Assembly (NCBI GenBank): GCA_015654635.1
Contig: JAATGP010000064.1
Span: 62,001 to 126,000, forward strand
DNA from: Alphaproteobacteria bacterium
Lineage (GTDB): Bacteria > Pseudomonadota > Alphaproteobacteria > Micropepsales > Micropepsaceae
Direction: 5' to 3'
DNA length: 64,000 bases
The notes below the pieces were generated by a model. The model saw nothing but the letters and a program-made list of their open reading frames with translations. It did no database searches and was not told where the DNA came from. The position numbers were made by a program, and so were the translations under genes. Below are positions 1 to 9,567 of this stretch, in pieces; within the stretch, counting starts at the first letter, position 1, and every line of letters starts with the position of its first letter.

Positions 1-2
1 AT

Positions 3-590
3 GTCAGCGACGGCGTGATCGAAATCGACGGCCACGATATTCGTGCGGTAACGCTCGAAAGCTTGCGCCGCAACATCGCCCTCGTCACCCAGGAGCCCAT
101 CCTGTTTGACGAAACCGTGGCGACCAACATTGCCCTCGGACGCCCCGGTGCCAGCCGTGCCGACATCGAACAAGCCGCGCAGGATGCCGCCGCCCATGAT
201 TTCATCATGGCTTTACCCCTGGGCTACGACAGCCGCGTTGGCGAAGGCGGTCTCAAACTTTCCGGCGGCCAGCGTCAGCGCATCGCCATCGCCCGCGCCA
301 TGCTGCGCAATGCCCCTATCCTGCTCTTGGACGAAGCCACCTCCGCCCTCGATAGCGAAAGCGAGCGCCAGGTGCAGGAAGCGCTGAACCGGTTGATGAA
401 AGATCGCACCACCATCGTGATTGCCCATCGCCTCTCCACCGTTGCCGATGCCGACCGGCTTTATGTGCTGGATCAGGGTCATGTGGTGGAATCCGGCACG
501 CATGCCGAGCTTCTGGCCCAAAGCGGCCTCTACGCGCGGCTCTATCATCACGGCGAGCAGCCCGAATTGGCCGCTGCCGGGCTGGCCTAG
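3..590 (+). CDS. ABC exporter ATP-binding domain (MsbA-like), 3' part
   Basis: The window opens inside this gene; the frame is open from base 3, so the membrane domain and Walker A are missing. What remains is most of an ABC nucleotide-binding domain: Q-loop VTQEPILF, signature LSGGQRQR, Walker B plus D-loop [12 protein letters not shown], and H-loop IAHRLS, in the normal order and spacing. This arrangement is typical of the C-terminal half of ABCB-type exporters with fused membrane and ATPase domains. The stop lies 3 bp before waaA, and lpxK and lpxL follow, so a lipid A flippase (MsbA) role is likely by context. The exported substrate cannot be proven from the ATPase domain alone. Confidence 0.9.
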   Translation, partial: VSDGVIEIDGHDIRAVTLESLRRNIALVTQEPILFDETVATNIALGRPGASRADIEQAAQDAAAHDFIMALPLGYDSRVGEGGLKLSGGQRQRIAIARAMLRNAPILLLDEATSALDSESERQVQEALNRLMKDRTTIVIAHRLSTVADADRLYVLDQGHVVESGTHAELLAQSGLYARLYHHGEQPELAAAGLA

Positions 591-593
591 ATC

Positions 594-1865
594 ATGCAAC
601 CCCTTGGTCTCACCCTCTATCGCTTGGCCACCACTGCGCTGTCGCCCGCCGTGCCCGTGCTGCTGCGCCGCCGTCTTACCCGCGGCAAGGAAGATCGCGA
701 GCGCAGCGACGAACGGCTGGGCATCGCCTCTCTGCCCCGGCCCGAAGGTCTTCTGATTTGGATTCACGGCGCCAGCGTCGGCGAAAGCGTTGCCGCCTTG
801 CCCCTGATCGAAGCACTGCTGGCGGCCCTGCCGTGCCATATCCTCATCACCAGCGGCACGGTGACGTCGGCCAAGGTGATGCAGCAGCGCCTGCCTGCCA
901 AAGCCATTCATCAATTTGTCCCCGTCGACACACCTTCGGCAACGGAGCATTTTCTAGATCATTGGAAGCCACAGGTCGGCCTGTTTGTGGATTCCGATAT
1001 GTGGCCGAATCTGATTTTGAATGCCCAGGCCCGCGGCGTGAAGCTGGCACAGATCAATGCGCGGATATCGCAGCGCTCCTTCCTAAACTGGGGACGGGTG
1101 CGGGCCAGCGCAGCAGTCTTGCTTGCCGCCTTTGAAACCTGTCTGGCCTTGGACGAGGACATCGCGGCCCGCTTTCGCGCCCTCGGTGCCCGCGATGTGC
1201 GGGTCACCGGCAGCCTCAAAGCCGACGCTCCCCTGCTGCCCGCCGATCCGGACAAGCTTGCGGCTCTGAACGCTGCCATTGGCTCGCGGCCGGTGTTTCT
1301 GGCTGCGCAAACCCATCACGGCGAAGAAGAAACCATCCTGCCCGCGCATGATATCTTGCATCGCCAATTTCCCGATCTTCTCACCATCATTGTGCCGCGC
1401 CATCCCGAACGCGGCAGCGCCATCGCGATGCTGTGCGGCGCGCGTCCCAGCAAACAGCGTTCACGCGGCGAAATGCCCGATGCCGCAACGGCGATTTATA
1501 TCGCCGACACGATTGGCGAACTCGGCCTCTTCTATCGGCTGGCGCGCTTCTGTTTTGTCGGCGGCAGCCTGATCCGTCATGGCGGCCAAAATCCGTTGGA
1601 ACCCGCCAAGCTGGGCTGCGCAGTCTTTGCCGGGCCTCACACCTTCAATTTCACCGCCGCTTACGCGGCCATCTTCGCCGCGCAAAGAATGGGTCTGGTC
1701 ACCAGTGCTGGCGAAATCGCCGCTGCTGCTGCAAGCTTGCTCGACGATCCGGTTCAAGCGGGTCGTCTTGGCGCCGCCGCCTTAGAGGGCGCCAACGAAC
1801 TGGGCGGCGCCGTCGCCAAAACCGTGGATGTGGTGACAAAGATGCTGGGCCATGCGCGCACCTGA
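594..1865 (+). CDS. waaA: 3-deoxy-D-manno-octulosonic acid (Kdo) transferase
   Basis: Transfers Kdo from CMP-Kdo to the lipid A precursor at the cytoplasmic face of the inner membrane. The 423-residue length matches the GT30 family. A hydrophobic N-terminal anchor is followed by WIHGASVGE, which holds the family's catalytic Glu, and the C-terminal half has the nucleotide-sugar binding stretch GGSLIRHGGQNPLEP. It starts 3 bp after the ABC exporter and its end overlaps lpxK by 14 bp, so exporter, waaA, lpxK and lpxL probably form one lipid A operon. The number of Kdo residues added cannot be told from sequence. Confidence 0.95.
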   Translation: MQPLGLTLYRLATTALSPAVPVLLRRRLTRGKEDRERSDERLGIASLPRPEGLLIWIHGASVGESVAALPLIEALLAALPCHILITSGTVTSAKVMQQRLPAKAIHQFVPVDTPSATEHFLDHWKPQVGLFVDSDMWPNLILNAQARGVKLAQINARISQRSFLNWGRVRASAAVLLAAFETCLALDEDIAARFRALGARDVRVTGSLKADAPLLPADPDKLAALNAAIGSRPVFLAAQTHHGEEETILPAHDILHRQFPDLLTIIVPRHPERGSAIAMLCGARPSKQRSRGEMPDAATAIYIADTIGELGLFYRLARFCFVGGSLIRHGGQNPLEPAKLGCAVFAGPHTFNFTAAYAAIFAAQRMGLVTSAGEIAAAAASLLDDPVQAGRLGAAALEGANELGGAVAKTVDVVTKMLGHART

Positions 1866-2823
1866 TTTCTGGGACCGGAGCGATGTGCTGTCGCGTCTGG
1901 CGCGCGGCGTGCTCTCGCCTTTGGCGGCGCTCTATGGCGAGACCGTGCGTTACAAAGCCGGGCGTGCCAGACCCTATCGCGTGCGCGTACCGGTGATTTG
2001 TGTCGGCAATATCAGCGCCGGCGGCACGGGCAAGACGCCTATCGCGATTGCCATTGCCGATGCGGTCATCGCCCGCGGGCGCAATCCCTTTTTTCTCACC
2101 CGCGGCTATGGCGGCACCCTCAAGGGCCCCGTCGTCGTCTCGCGCAGCCATCGCGCCCGTGATGTCGGCGATGAGCCGCTGCTGCTGTCGCGCAAAGCAG
2201 CCACCGTGGTGGCGCGCAACCGGGCCGCCGGTGCCGAGCTTGCTGCCGAACGCGGCGCCGATGTCATCATTATGGATGACGGCCATCAGAATTTTTCTCT
2301 CGCCAAAGATTTGTCGCTGATCGTGGTCGATGGTGCCCGAGGCTTCGGCAATGGTTTGGTCTTGCCGGCAGGTCCCTTGCGCGAACCAGTCCCCCACGGG
2401 CTGGCGCGGGCCGATGCCGTGATCATCTCCGGCGGCGGAAACCCGTCTCTTCCCGCGTTCGAGGGCTTGGTGCTGCGCGCCCATATCGGCCCGGCGCCGG
2501 CGCCAAGCTGGCGGGGACAGCGGGTGCTTGCTTTCGCCGGCATTGGACAGCCCGAAAAGTTCTTCGCCTCGCTCACCGACCTCGGTGCCGAAATCGTCGA
2601 GACGGCGAGCTTCACCGATCATCATTTTTACACCGGCAAAGAACTCGGCGCACTGAAGGCAAAGGCGCGCGCCGCCAAAGCCCGGCTCGTCACCACCGAA
2701 AAGGATTTCGTCCGCCTTAGCGAGGCTGAGCGCGAGGATATCGAGATTCTGCCTGTCACGGCCTGCATCGAGCCTCTCGCGGCGCTCGACCGGCTGCTTG
2801 ACAGGCTATGTCCGGCGCTATAG
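1852..2823 (+). CDS. lpxK: tetraacyldisaccharide 4'-kinase
   Basis: Phosphorylates the 4' position of the tetraacyl-disaccharide-1-phosphate lipid A precursor. The 323 residues begin with a membrane-facing helix and carry the family P-loop GNISAGGTGKTP at about residues 52-63 and the characteristic DDGHQN motif near residue 142. The start codon lies inside the end of waaA and the stop overlaps the next gene by 16 bp, indicating translational coupling. Length and motifs are normal. Confidence 0.95.
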   Translation: MRAPDFWDRSDVLSRLARGVLSPLAALYGETVRYKAGRARPYRVRVPVICVGNISAGGTGKTPIAIAIADAVIARGRNPFFLTRGYGGTLKGPVVVSRSHRARDVGDEPLLLSRKAATVVARNRAAGAELAAERGADVIIMDDGHQNFSLAKDLSLIVVDGARGFGNGLVLPAGPLREPVPHGLARADAVIISGGGNPSLPAFEGLVLRAHIGPAPAPSWRGQRVLAFAGIGQPEKFFASLTDLGAEIVETASFTDHHFYTGKELGALKAKARAAKARLVTTEKDFVRLSEAEREDIEILPVTACIEPLAALDRLLDRLCPAL

Positions 2824-3770
2824 CGCCGCTTATCATGATGCGCCCCGCCACCCTCGCCAAAACGCTGCGCTACCTCGCCGAGGCTGCACCTTTCTTTGCC
2901 TTCATGGGACTGTTCCGGCTGATCGGCATCGATGCCGCCTCGGCCTTGGGCGGCTTCATGGGGCGGCATATCTTTATCCATTTGCCCCTCGCGGCGACCG
3001 CTCGCGACAATCTGAAGGCCGCCTATCCGCAAAAGACGCCTGCAGAAATCCAGGCAATCGTACGGGATGTCTGTGAAAATCTGGGCCGCGTGGTCGGCGA
3101 ATACAGCCATCTCGACAAGATGACCTTGGGCCCGGGCCAGCGCATCGAAATCGAAGGTACCGAACATTCCGAAGCGGCCATTGCCCGCGGCAAAGGCGTG
3201 ATGTTCATTTCCGGTCATCTCGGCAATTGGGAGGTGATGCCGATTGCGGCGGCCCATCTTCATTATGAAGGCGGCCTCGTCTATCGCCCGCCGAACAATC
3301 CTTATGTCGACCGCTGGATCGGGCGCCAGCGCGCCAAGCTTGGCCCAGCCGACCAGATCACCAAAGGGGCCCACGGCACGCGCCGCATTTTCACCCTGTT
3401 GCGGCGTGGCAAAGCCATTTTCATGCTGGTCGATCAGAAGACTTATGAGGGCGTGCCGGTGCCCTTCTTCGGGCGCGACGCCCTGACCACGCCAGCGCCG
3501 GCTTCGCTTGCCCTGAAACTCGGCTCGGTGCTGCTGCCCACCTCTTGTGAACGCACCAAGGGCGCGCATTTCAAAATGAAGATTTATCCCGCGGTCGATT
3601 TTACGCCGAGCGGCAATGCCGACGCCGACGCCCTGGCGCTGACCGCCGAAATCACCGCACAAATCGAAGCCATCGTGCGCCAGCGCCCGTCGCAATGGCT
3701 ATGGGTTCACCATCGCTGGACGATGCCGCGCGATCTGGTGAAAATGAAGAAATTGGCGGCGGGCAGCTAG
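2808..3770 (+). CDS. lipid A biosynthesis acyltransferase (LpxL/HtrB family)
   Basis: Predicted to add a secondary acyl chain to Kdo-lipid A. At 320 residues it is typical for the family. The acyltransferase signature HLGNWE (H137-x4-E142) is present, followed by a VYRPPNNP substrate stretch and RVRQRPSQWLWVHHRW-like C-terminal residues usual for LpxL/LpxM proteins. It overlaps the end of lpxK, which fixes its place in the lipid A operon. Acyl-chain and position specificity (LpxL, LpxM or LpxP type) cannot be read from the sequence. Its stop overlaps by 4 bp the end of the convergent M23 peptidase gene. Confidence 0.92.
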   Translation: MSGAIAPLIMMRPATLAKTLRYLAEAAPFFAFMGLFRLIGIDAASALGGFMGRHIFIHLPLAATARDNLKAAYPQKTPAEIQAIVRDVCENLGRVVGEYSHLDKMTLGPGQRIEIEGTEHSEAAIARGKGVMFISGHLGNWEVMPIAAAHLHYEGGLVYRPPNNPYVDRWIGRQRAKLGPADQITKGAHGTRRIFTLLRRGKAIFMLVDQKTYEGVPVPFFGRDALTTPAPASLALKLGSVLLPTSCERTKGAHFKMKIYPAVDFTPSGNADADALALTAEITAQIEAIVRQRPSQWLWVHHRWTMPRDLVKMKKLAAGS

Positions 3771-4600
3771 CCCAATGGCGGGATCGACGTGCGGGTGGCG
3801 CGCGAGGGATCGAGCTTCATCTGAAACCAGTTGAGCCCCCAATGGGTGTGGGGTCCGGTGGCGCGGCCGGTGTGGCCGATCTGCCCGATGATATCGCCGC
3901 GGCGAACGGCATCGCCTGCCGCCACCAGCCTTTTACTCTGATGCAAATAGCAGGTCGAGACGCCGTGACCGTGATCGAGCAGGGTAAAGCCGCCTTCAAG
4001 ATAGAAATCATCGGTGATGGCAACGATACCATCGGCCGCCGCATGGATGGATGTGCCTTCCGGTGCCGCGACATCGACCGCCAGATGCGGCGCCATCGGT
4101 TTGCCGTTCAAAATCCGTTGGCTGCCGTAGACCCCGGAAAGCCGTCCGGCACAGGGCCATTCGAGCGGTGCCGCAAAATCGGTCCCGGCACTTTCGCGTT
4201 TGCGCGCGTCGGTGATGAGCGCGCGCTCGCGCGCCATACGCTCGGCGACCTCCGGTGGCGGCTCGACATATTTTTCCGGCAGACCGGTGATGGCTTGAAT
4301 ATCGTAGTGGCGCGGCGTGGGCAGAATATCGCGCGTTTCCGAATGGCCATCGGCGAATTGGGCCGCGACCAGCACGGGTTTCTCCGCATCGTAAGCAAGG
4401 CCGAAAGCGAAGAGGCCCTGGGGCGAGACCTGTAGCGTTTGACCATCTGCCGTGACACGGATGCCCGGCTCTCCCCGTCCGACCATGAGGCCGCCCTGTT
4501 CGTGGGAACCGCCAAAGCTGAGGCGGCCCGGCTCAGCCATCGCCTTGGGCATCACGGCCATAGCCGCAACCTGCACCAGAAGGCCGCGGCGGCTGATCAT
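3767..4600 (-). CDS. M23 family metallopeptidase, exported
   Basis: A LytM-type zinc peptidase or cell-wall hydrolase of 277 residues. The zinc site is intact: HLAVD (HxxxD), the later THW within GPHTHWGL (HxH), and an upstream His in CYLHQ. The N-terminus MISRRGLLVQ followed by a hydrophobic segment ending AMA is a signal peptide with a twin-arginine-like SRRGLL motif. The start chosen (ATG ending at 4600) overlaps the stop of the upstream DUF2093 gene as ATGA; a longer reading frame upstream adds only low-quality sequence. Together with DUF2093 and xseA it forms a minus-strand cluster. Confidence 0.88.
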   Translation of the reverse strand: MISRRGLLVQVAAMAVMPKAMAEPGRLSFGGSHEQGGLMVGRGEPGIRVTADGQTLQVSPQGLFAFGLAYDAEKPVLVAAQFADGHSETRDILPTPRHYDIQAITGLPEKYVEPPPEVAERMARERALITDARKRESAGTDFAAPLEWPCAGRLSGVYGSQRILNGKPMAPHLAVDVAAPEGTSIHAAADGIVAITDDFYLEGGFTLLDHGHGVSTCYLHQSKRLVAAGDAVRRGDIIGQIGHTGRATGPHTHWGLNWFQMKLDPSRATRTSIPPLG

Positions 4601-4824
4601 TGCGGGGTCTTCCCGGCCTCCTGAAAGCGCTTGAGCGCGATCCCAGCGGTCGCATAGGGCTCCTGCAACTCGGCGCTCCAATAGCGCAAAGCCTCAAGCG
4701 GAATCTGCGTACCGGTCACGGCGCAGGTCACAAAGCCACCGGCTTTGATCACCCGGTACTCGCCATCTTGATATTCCAAGATAGCTTCTCCCTCAGGCCT
4801 CAAATCACGTTCCATCTTGTTCAT
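4597..4824 (-). CDS. DUF2093 domain-containing protein
   Basis: A 75-residue soluble protein of the small DUF2093 family, recognisable by the GEAILEYQDGEYRVIKAGGF core followed by a CAVTG turn and the P-L-E-A-L-R-Y-W segment. The family is known mainly from Alphaproteobacteria and has no established function. It lies 45 bp downstream of xseA and is coupled by an ATGA overlap to the M23 peptidase, suggesting co-expression. Confidence 0.85.
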   Translation of the reverse strand: MNKMERDLRPEGEAILEYQDGEYRVIKAGGFVTCAVTGTQIPLEALRYWSAELQEPYATAGIALKRFQEAGKTPQ

Positions 4825-4869
4825 GGCAGTCGCTTTCTGTTCGCTGCTGGTTTTAGGCGAGATGCAGAC

Positions 4870-6282
4870 TCAAAACAAATCGCCTTGCTTGGCAGGGCCT
4901 TTTTTGCCGGAGGGATGGTGCTTTGCGCCCGCTGGCCGTCCCCCTTCGCCCGCGATCACCGGCACGGCACCGTCGGCAAAGGTGAGCAACAATGTCTCGC
5001 CACGGCCGATCTGGGCCGCCTGCCGGCGAAAACTGCCATCGGCGCCGCGCACCAGGGCAAAGCCGCGGGCCAAGACGGCGCGATAGCTGACACTGTCTAG
5101 AATGCGCACGAGAGCTTCCAGCTTGCGCGCCGCTTCGCTGAGCGAGACGCTGTGCACCCGCTCCAGCCGGGCGGAGGCCGCGGCCACACGCTCGCCCGCC
5201 TGACCCAGACGATTTTTCAGGCCTTGCGGACGTAATTGTGCTGCCACTGCAATGAAGCCGCGGCGATGCAGGTCGACATTGCGGCGCAGAGCATTGCCCA
5301 GCCGCTCGGACGCCACATCGAAACGCTGGCGCGGCTGTGCGAAAAGCTGGTCAGCACGCGGCAACGCCCGGCTGAGATGGCGCAAAACCTCGCGCCGCCG
5401 CTCCATACCCAGACTGAAACAGCGCAGCATCCGACGCTCGAAATCCAGCGTCTGGCCGATCAGGTCAGCGCGCACCGGCACCGCCATTTCGGCGGCAGCG
5501 GTTGGAGTCGGCGCCCGCACATCGGCGGCGAAATCGATCAGCGTGGTGTCGGTCTCGTGCCCCACTGCGGAAATCAGCGGGATTTCGCATTCGGCCGCCG
5601 CCCGCACCACCGCCTCATCATTAAAGGCCATCAGATCTTCGATGGAGCCGCCGCCGCGGGCCACGATCAGCACATCGGGCCGCGGCAGGCCATCGCGCGG
5701 AAAGCTGCCAAAGCCGCGGATCGCCGCCGCCACCTCCGCCGCCGCCTTGTCGCCCTGCACAGCCACCGGCCACAGCAGCACGCGGCGCGGAAAACGATCC
5801 TGCAACCGGTGCATAATGTCCCGGATCACCGCCCCGGTCGGCGAGGTGATCACCCCCACCACCTCTGGCAGATAAGGCAGCTTCTTCTTACGACTGGCAT
5901 CGAACAGACCTTCGCCAGCGAGCTTTTTCTTACGCTCCTCCAGCATCGCCATCAGAGCGCCCAGCCCGGCCAGCTCCACCTGTTCGACAATCAGCTGGTA
6001 GCGCGAGGAGCCGCCATAGGTGGACACCCGCCCGGTGCAGACCACCTCCAGCCCCGCTTCGGGGCGGATTTTCAAGGCGCGCACCGCCATTTTCCAGATC
6101 ACCGCATTGATGACGGACTTCTCATCCTTAAGGTCGAAATAGACATGGCCCGAGGAATGGAACTTGAGGCCACTGATCTCGCCGCGCACCCGCACATAGG
6201 GAAAGGCATCCTCCACGGTGCGCTTCAGGGCGGCGGAAATCTCGGAAACGCTGAATTCGGGCAGGTTGGCGTGGTCAGACAT
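4870..6282 (-). CDS. xseA: exodeoxyribonuclease VII large subunit
   Basis: Catalytic subunit of exonuclease VII, which degrades single-stranded DNA; the small subunit xseB is in this window at about 40.1 kb. The 470 residues show the N-terminal OB-fold (about residues 10-110, VRVRGEISG), the nuclease domain with SPTGAVIRDI, RGGGSIEDL and SAVGHETDTTLID, and a long charged helical region before a Lys/Gly-rich tail. It is divergently oriented to purD across about 100 bp that should hold both promoters. Confidence 0.95.
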   Translation of the reverse strand: MSDHANLPEFSVSEISAALKRTVEDAFPYVRVRGEISGLKFHSSGHVYFDLKDEKSVINAVIWKMAVRALKIRPEAGLEVVCTGRVSTYGGSSRYQLIVEQVELAGLGALMAMLEERKKKLAGEGLFDASRKKKLPYLPEVVGVITSPTGAVIRDIMHRLQDRFPRRVLLWPVAVQGDKAAAEVAAAIRGFGSFPRDGLPRPDVLIVARGGGSIEDLMAFNDEAVVRAAAECEIPLISAVGHETDTTLIDFAADVRAPTPTAAAEMAVPVRADLIGQTLDFERRMLRCFSLGMERRREVLRHLSRALPRADQLFAQPRQRFDVASERLGNALRRNVDLHRRGFIAVAAQLRPQGLKNRLGQAGERVAAASARLERVHSVSLSEAARKLEALVRILDSVSYRAVLARGFALVRGADGSFRRQAAQIGRGETLLLTFADGAVPVIAGEGGRPAGAKHHPSGKKGPAKQGDLF

Positions 6283-6390
6283 GATTCACAGATCATATAG
6301 GCCGCGCGGCGGAATTGGACCATATCCTGCTGGACGCTTCCGCAAATCCGGCCCAAACAGCAACAGCAGCCCCAGCCTCAGGTGCTTCTT

Positions 6391-7665
6391 ATGAAAGTCC
6401 TCCTCATCGGTTCCGGTGGCCGCGAGCACGCCTTGGCCTGGGCCCTGTCGGCGAGCCCGATCCTGGAGAAACTCTATTGCGCCCCCGGCAATCCGGGCAT
6501 CGAGGCCGTCGCCGAATGCGTGCCGATCCTGGCGAGCCAAGCCGAAGCTCTGATCGCCTTTGCCCTTGAGGCCGCTATCGATTTTGTTGTGATCGGTCCG
6601 GAAGTGCCGCTGGTCGAGGGGTTGGCCGACCGCTTTGAGGCCGCCGGGATCAAATGCCTTGGCCCCAGCGGCAAGGCGGCGGTGCTGGAAGGCTCCAAGG
6701 GCTTCGTCAAAGATCTTTGTGAGGATTTCGGCATTCCGACCGGCCGCTACCGCCGTTTCCAGGATTCGGCGCGGGCCAAGTTCTTTGCTGAGACCCTAGG
6801 CTATCCAGTGGTGATCAAGGCCGATGGCCTCGCCGCGGGCAAAGGTGTCGTCATCGCCGGGACCAAGGCCGAAGCCGATCATGCCATCGATGAGATGTTC
6901 GACGGCGCCTTTGGCTCTGCGGGCCGCGAAATCGTGGTGGAAGAGTTCCTCGATGGTGAGGAAGCCAGCTTCTTTGCCCTCAGCGATGGTGAGCATGTGC
7001 TGCCGCTGGCGGGCGCGCAGGATCACAAGCGTGCCTATGATGGCGACAAGGGTCCGAACACGGGCGGCATGGGCGCTTATAGCCCCGCCCCGGTGCTGAC
7101 GCCTGAGGTCACCGAGAAGATCATTGAGCGCATCCTGAAACCCACGGTGCGCGCCATGGCCGCGCGCGGGCGGCCTTACGTCGGTGTCCTCTTCGCAGGC
7201 CTCATGATCAAAGACGGCGAGCCCAAATTGATCGAATACAATTGCCGTTTCGGCGATCCCGAAACCCAGGTGCTCCTGCCGCGCCTCAAATCCGATTTGC
7301 TGACCGCCCTCATCGCGACGCGCGACAAGGCGCTGGACAGCATCGATCTACGCTGGAGTGACGAGGCCGCTCTGACGGTGGTCATGGCAACCCAAGGCTA
7401 TCCCGGCGATTACACCAAGGGCTCCTATATCGGCGGGCTTTACGAAGCTCAGCGCCTGCCCGAAGTACAGATTTTCCATGCCGGGACTGCGCGCAAGGAT
7501 GGCAGGATCGTTGCCTCTGGCGGGCGCGTCCTTGATGTCACCGCCACTGGCAAGACGGTCAAAGAAGCCCAAGCACGCGCCTATGAAGCGGTCAACCGCA
7601 TCGAGTGGCCAGAAGGCTTTTGCCGCCGCGACATCGGCTGGCGCGCTATCGCCCGGGGAGATTGA
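6391..7665 (+). CDS. purD: phosphoribosylamine-glycine ligase (GARS)
   Basis: Second step of purine biosynthesis: joins glycine to phosphoribosylamine using ATP. The protein is 424 residues when started at ATG 6391 ([15 protein letters not shown], the classic family start). A GTG three codons upstream is in frame but less likely, because an AGGTG ribosome-binding site sits about 6 nt before the ATG. ATP-grasp features are present: [19 protein letters not shown], and the [12 protein letters not shown] metal/ATP-binding segment. It stands alone, divergent from xseA and convergent with the FKBP gene. Confidence 0.95.
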   Translation: MKVLLIGSGGREHALAWALSASPILEKLYCAPGNPGIEAVAECVPILASQAEALIAFALEAAIDFVVIGPEVPLVEGLADRFEAAGIKCLGPSGKAAVLEGSKGFVKDLCEDFGIPTGRYRRFQDSARAKFFAETLGYPVVIKADGLAAGKGVVIAGTKAEADHAIDEMFDGAFGSAGREIVVEEFLDGEEASFFALSDGEHVLPLAGAQDHKRAYDGDKGPNTGGMGAYSPAPVLTPEVTEKIIERILKPTVRAMAARGRPYVGVLFAGLMIKDGEPKLIEYNCRFGDPETQVLLPRLKSDLLTALIATRDKALDSIDLRWSDEAALTVVMATQGYPGDYTKGSYIGGLYEAQRLPEVQIFHAGTARKDGRIVASGGRVLDVTATGKTVKEAQARAYEAVNRIEWPEGFCRRDIGWRAIARGD

Positions 7666-7703
7666 GACGGAAGTGGGCTGCATGACCTGCGGCCCCGCTA
7701 TCC

Positions 7704-8189
7704 TCAGCAGCCGCCTTGGGCCGGGTGTGCGACCTTCAAGAGTTCGACCTCGAAAATCAAGGTCTGGTCCGGCGGGATGACGCCATTGCCTGCGCCTTTG
7801 CGGCCATAGGCAAGACCAGCTGGCACCACCAGCCGCCATTTATCGCCTTCATGCATCAACTGCAGCGCTTCGACCCAGCCAGGGATTAGCGCCCCTGCCG
7901 GAAAAGTCGCGGGCTGGCCGGGCTCACTCTTGTCGAAGACTTTGCCATCGATCAGCGAACCCGAGTAATTCACCGTCACGCAGTCGGAGCGTTCGGGTTG
8001 GGCGCCGCTGCCCTTCTTCAGCACTTGGTACTGGATGCCCGGAACGGCGACCACGCCGGCCTTTTTGGCATTGGCGGCAATGAACGCCGCATTGGCTTCA
8101 GGACTGAGCGGCGCGGGCGCCGGTTTGCCGTCACAAGCACCGACAACCAGAATGCAACTGACCAACACAGCTGGCACAGAAAGACGCAT
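7704..8189 (-). CDS. FKBP-type peptidyl-prolyl isomerase, lipoprotein
   Basis: Catalyses cis-trans isomerisation of proline bonds, probably in the periplasm. The N-terminus MRLSVPAVLVSCILVVGAC ends in a lipobox (VGAC), so the 161-residue protein should be lipid-anchored. The FKBP fold is clear: VTVNYSGSLIDGKVFDKS, then PGWVEALQLMHEGDKWRL, AYG and an IPPDQTLIFEVELL C-terminal strand. The ATG at 8189 was preferred over a longer frame because AAGGG lies just upstream and the signal peptide begins there. Confidence 0.9.
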   Translation of the reverse strand: MRLSVPAVLVSCILVVGACDGKPAPAPLSPEANAAFIAANAKKAGVVAVPGIQYQVLKKGSGAQPERSDCVTVNYSGSLIDGKVFDKSEPGQPATFPAGALIPGWVEALQLMHEGDKWRLVVPAGLAYGRKGAGNGVIPPDQTLIFEVELLKVAHPAQGGC

Positions 8190-8366
8190 GGGAAACCCTT
8201 TCTCGAATTTGGCGCTCAGATACACGCAATGGTTGGCAAAACACAGGAAATACAAGCATTTTTAAGCACTTCTTAAGCATAGGAAGGCGCTGACGGAAAG
8301 CCTTGATTAAGGCTCGCAGGCTAAGCTGTGTCTGGAGCAAAACACCATGCTCGCACGAGGATCGCA

Positions 8367-9515
8367 ATGACATCCGCCGGTGAGACCCAGATGCGTGACA
8401 ATGCGTTATATGCGTACCGCCTCTTGGCCGAAGAATCGTCAGACATCGTGATCGTTCGCGAGCCCGATGGACATATCTACTTTGCGTCCCCTGCTCTGAC
8501 CAATCTTCTCGGACATACGGCCGCGGAGATGGATGTGGGCAAAATTGCCGATTTCATCCACCCCGATGATCTGGACCGCAGTCGTAGCCTCAACGTCGCG
8601 CCACTGCCGGGCGAGAGCTTCACCGCGACCTTCCGGGTGCGCCACGCCCATGGCCACTATCTATGGCTCGAAACCACGGTGCGCGGGGTCTACGATCCGG
8701 CGAGCGGCCATTTCAGCCATATGCTGAGTGTCTCGCGCGACGTCACTTTGCGCGTCCAGCACGACATGGACATCAAGGCCGCGCGCGAACGCGCCGAAGC
8801 AGCCAGCAAAGCGAAATCGCGTTTCCTGGCCAATATGAGCCACGAATTGCGCACCCCACTCAACGCCGTCATCGGCTTCACCGACATGATGCGCCAGCGC
8901 ACCTTCGGTCCCCTCGGCAACGAGAAATACGAAGAATACGCCACGCTGATCTATGATTCCGGCCAGCTTCTGCTCGATCTGATTTCCGACATGCTCGACA
9001 TGGCCAAGATCGAAGCCGGCAAGCTGGAGCTGAACATCGAAACGGTCGATTTCAACGGCACCATCGAAGACAGCGTGCGCATGTTGCGCGACCGCGCCGA
9101 AAATGGCGGGCTGGAGCTGACCGTCGCCCTGCCTGCCGAGCCGCTGTGCCTTGAGGCCGATAAACGGGCGGTCAAGCAGATCATGCTCAACCTCTTGTCG
9201 AACGCCATCAAATTCACGCCTGCGGGCGGCAGTGTCGGGGTCAGCGCCGCGATCGAGGGCGGATTTGCTGTCATCACCATCGCGGATACCGGCATCGGCA
9301 TTCCAGCGGAAGACCTTGACCGGCTTGGCCATCCTTTCGAGCAGGTGAACGGCGATCCCATGCTGGCCAAAACCGGCTCGGGCCTGGGTTTGGCGCTGGT
9401 ACGCGCACTGACCGAAAAGCATGGCGGGACCCTGACCATCACGAGCGAAGAAGGCGTCGGCACCGAAGTCCGTGCCAGCTTCCCGATGCAGGCCTGCAAG
9501 CGCGCTGCTGCGTGA
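8367..9515 (+). CDS. PAS-domain sensor histidine kinase
   Basis: A 382-residue soluble-looking kinase with one PAS domain (about residues 20-130), a HisKA dimerisation domain with phospho-acceptor H159 (MSHELRTPLNAVIG), and a HATPase domain with N-box NLLSNAIKF, G1 DTGIGIP and G2 GSGLGLAL. No membrane segment and no receiver domain are present, and no response regulator gene is adjacent, so it is an orphan. ATG 8367 has GAGGA upstream; an in-frame GTG at 8328 is possible. The signal cannot be inferred from the PAS sequence. Confidence 0.92.
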   Translation: MTSAGETQMRDNALYAYRLLAEESSDIVIVREPDGHIYFASPALTNLLGHTAAEMDVGKIADFIHPDDLDRSRSLNVAPLPGESFTATFRVRHAHGHYLWLETTVRGVYDPASGHFSHMLSVSRDVTLRVQHDMDIKAARERAEAASKAKSRFLANMSHELRTPLNAVIGFTDMMRQRTFGPLGNEKYEEYATLIYDSGQLLLDLISDMLDMAKIEAGKLELNIETVDFNGTIEDSVRMLRDRAENGGLELTVALPAEPLCLEADKRAVKQIMLNLLSNAIKFTPAGGSVGVSAAIEGGFAVITIADTGIGIPAEDLDRLGHPFEQVNGDPMLAKTGSGLGLALVRALTEKHGGTLTITSEEGVGTEVRASFPMQACKRAAA

Positions 9516-9567
9516 TTTCGTAGGACGCCGATTTGACAGAAGCGCCGAGGCGCGGCAAGCAGGCGCC

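Noticed and set aside
3695..4435. Long plus-strand open frame across the M23 peptidase gene
   Set aside because: Antisense to a well-conserved zinc peptidase; its translation shows no domain and is an effect of GC-rich codon use.
5236..6300. 354-codon plus-strand open frame opposite xseA
   Set aside because: Antisense to intact xseA and without recognisable protein features.
8255..8280. Repeated TTAAGCA words between the FKBP and kinase genes
   Set aside because: Two 7-bp direct repeats in AT-rich promoter DNA are too short to call a site.
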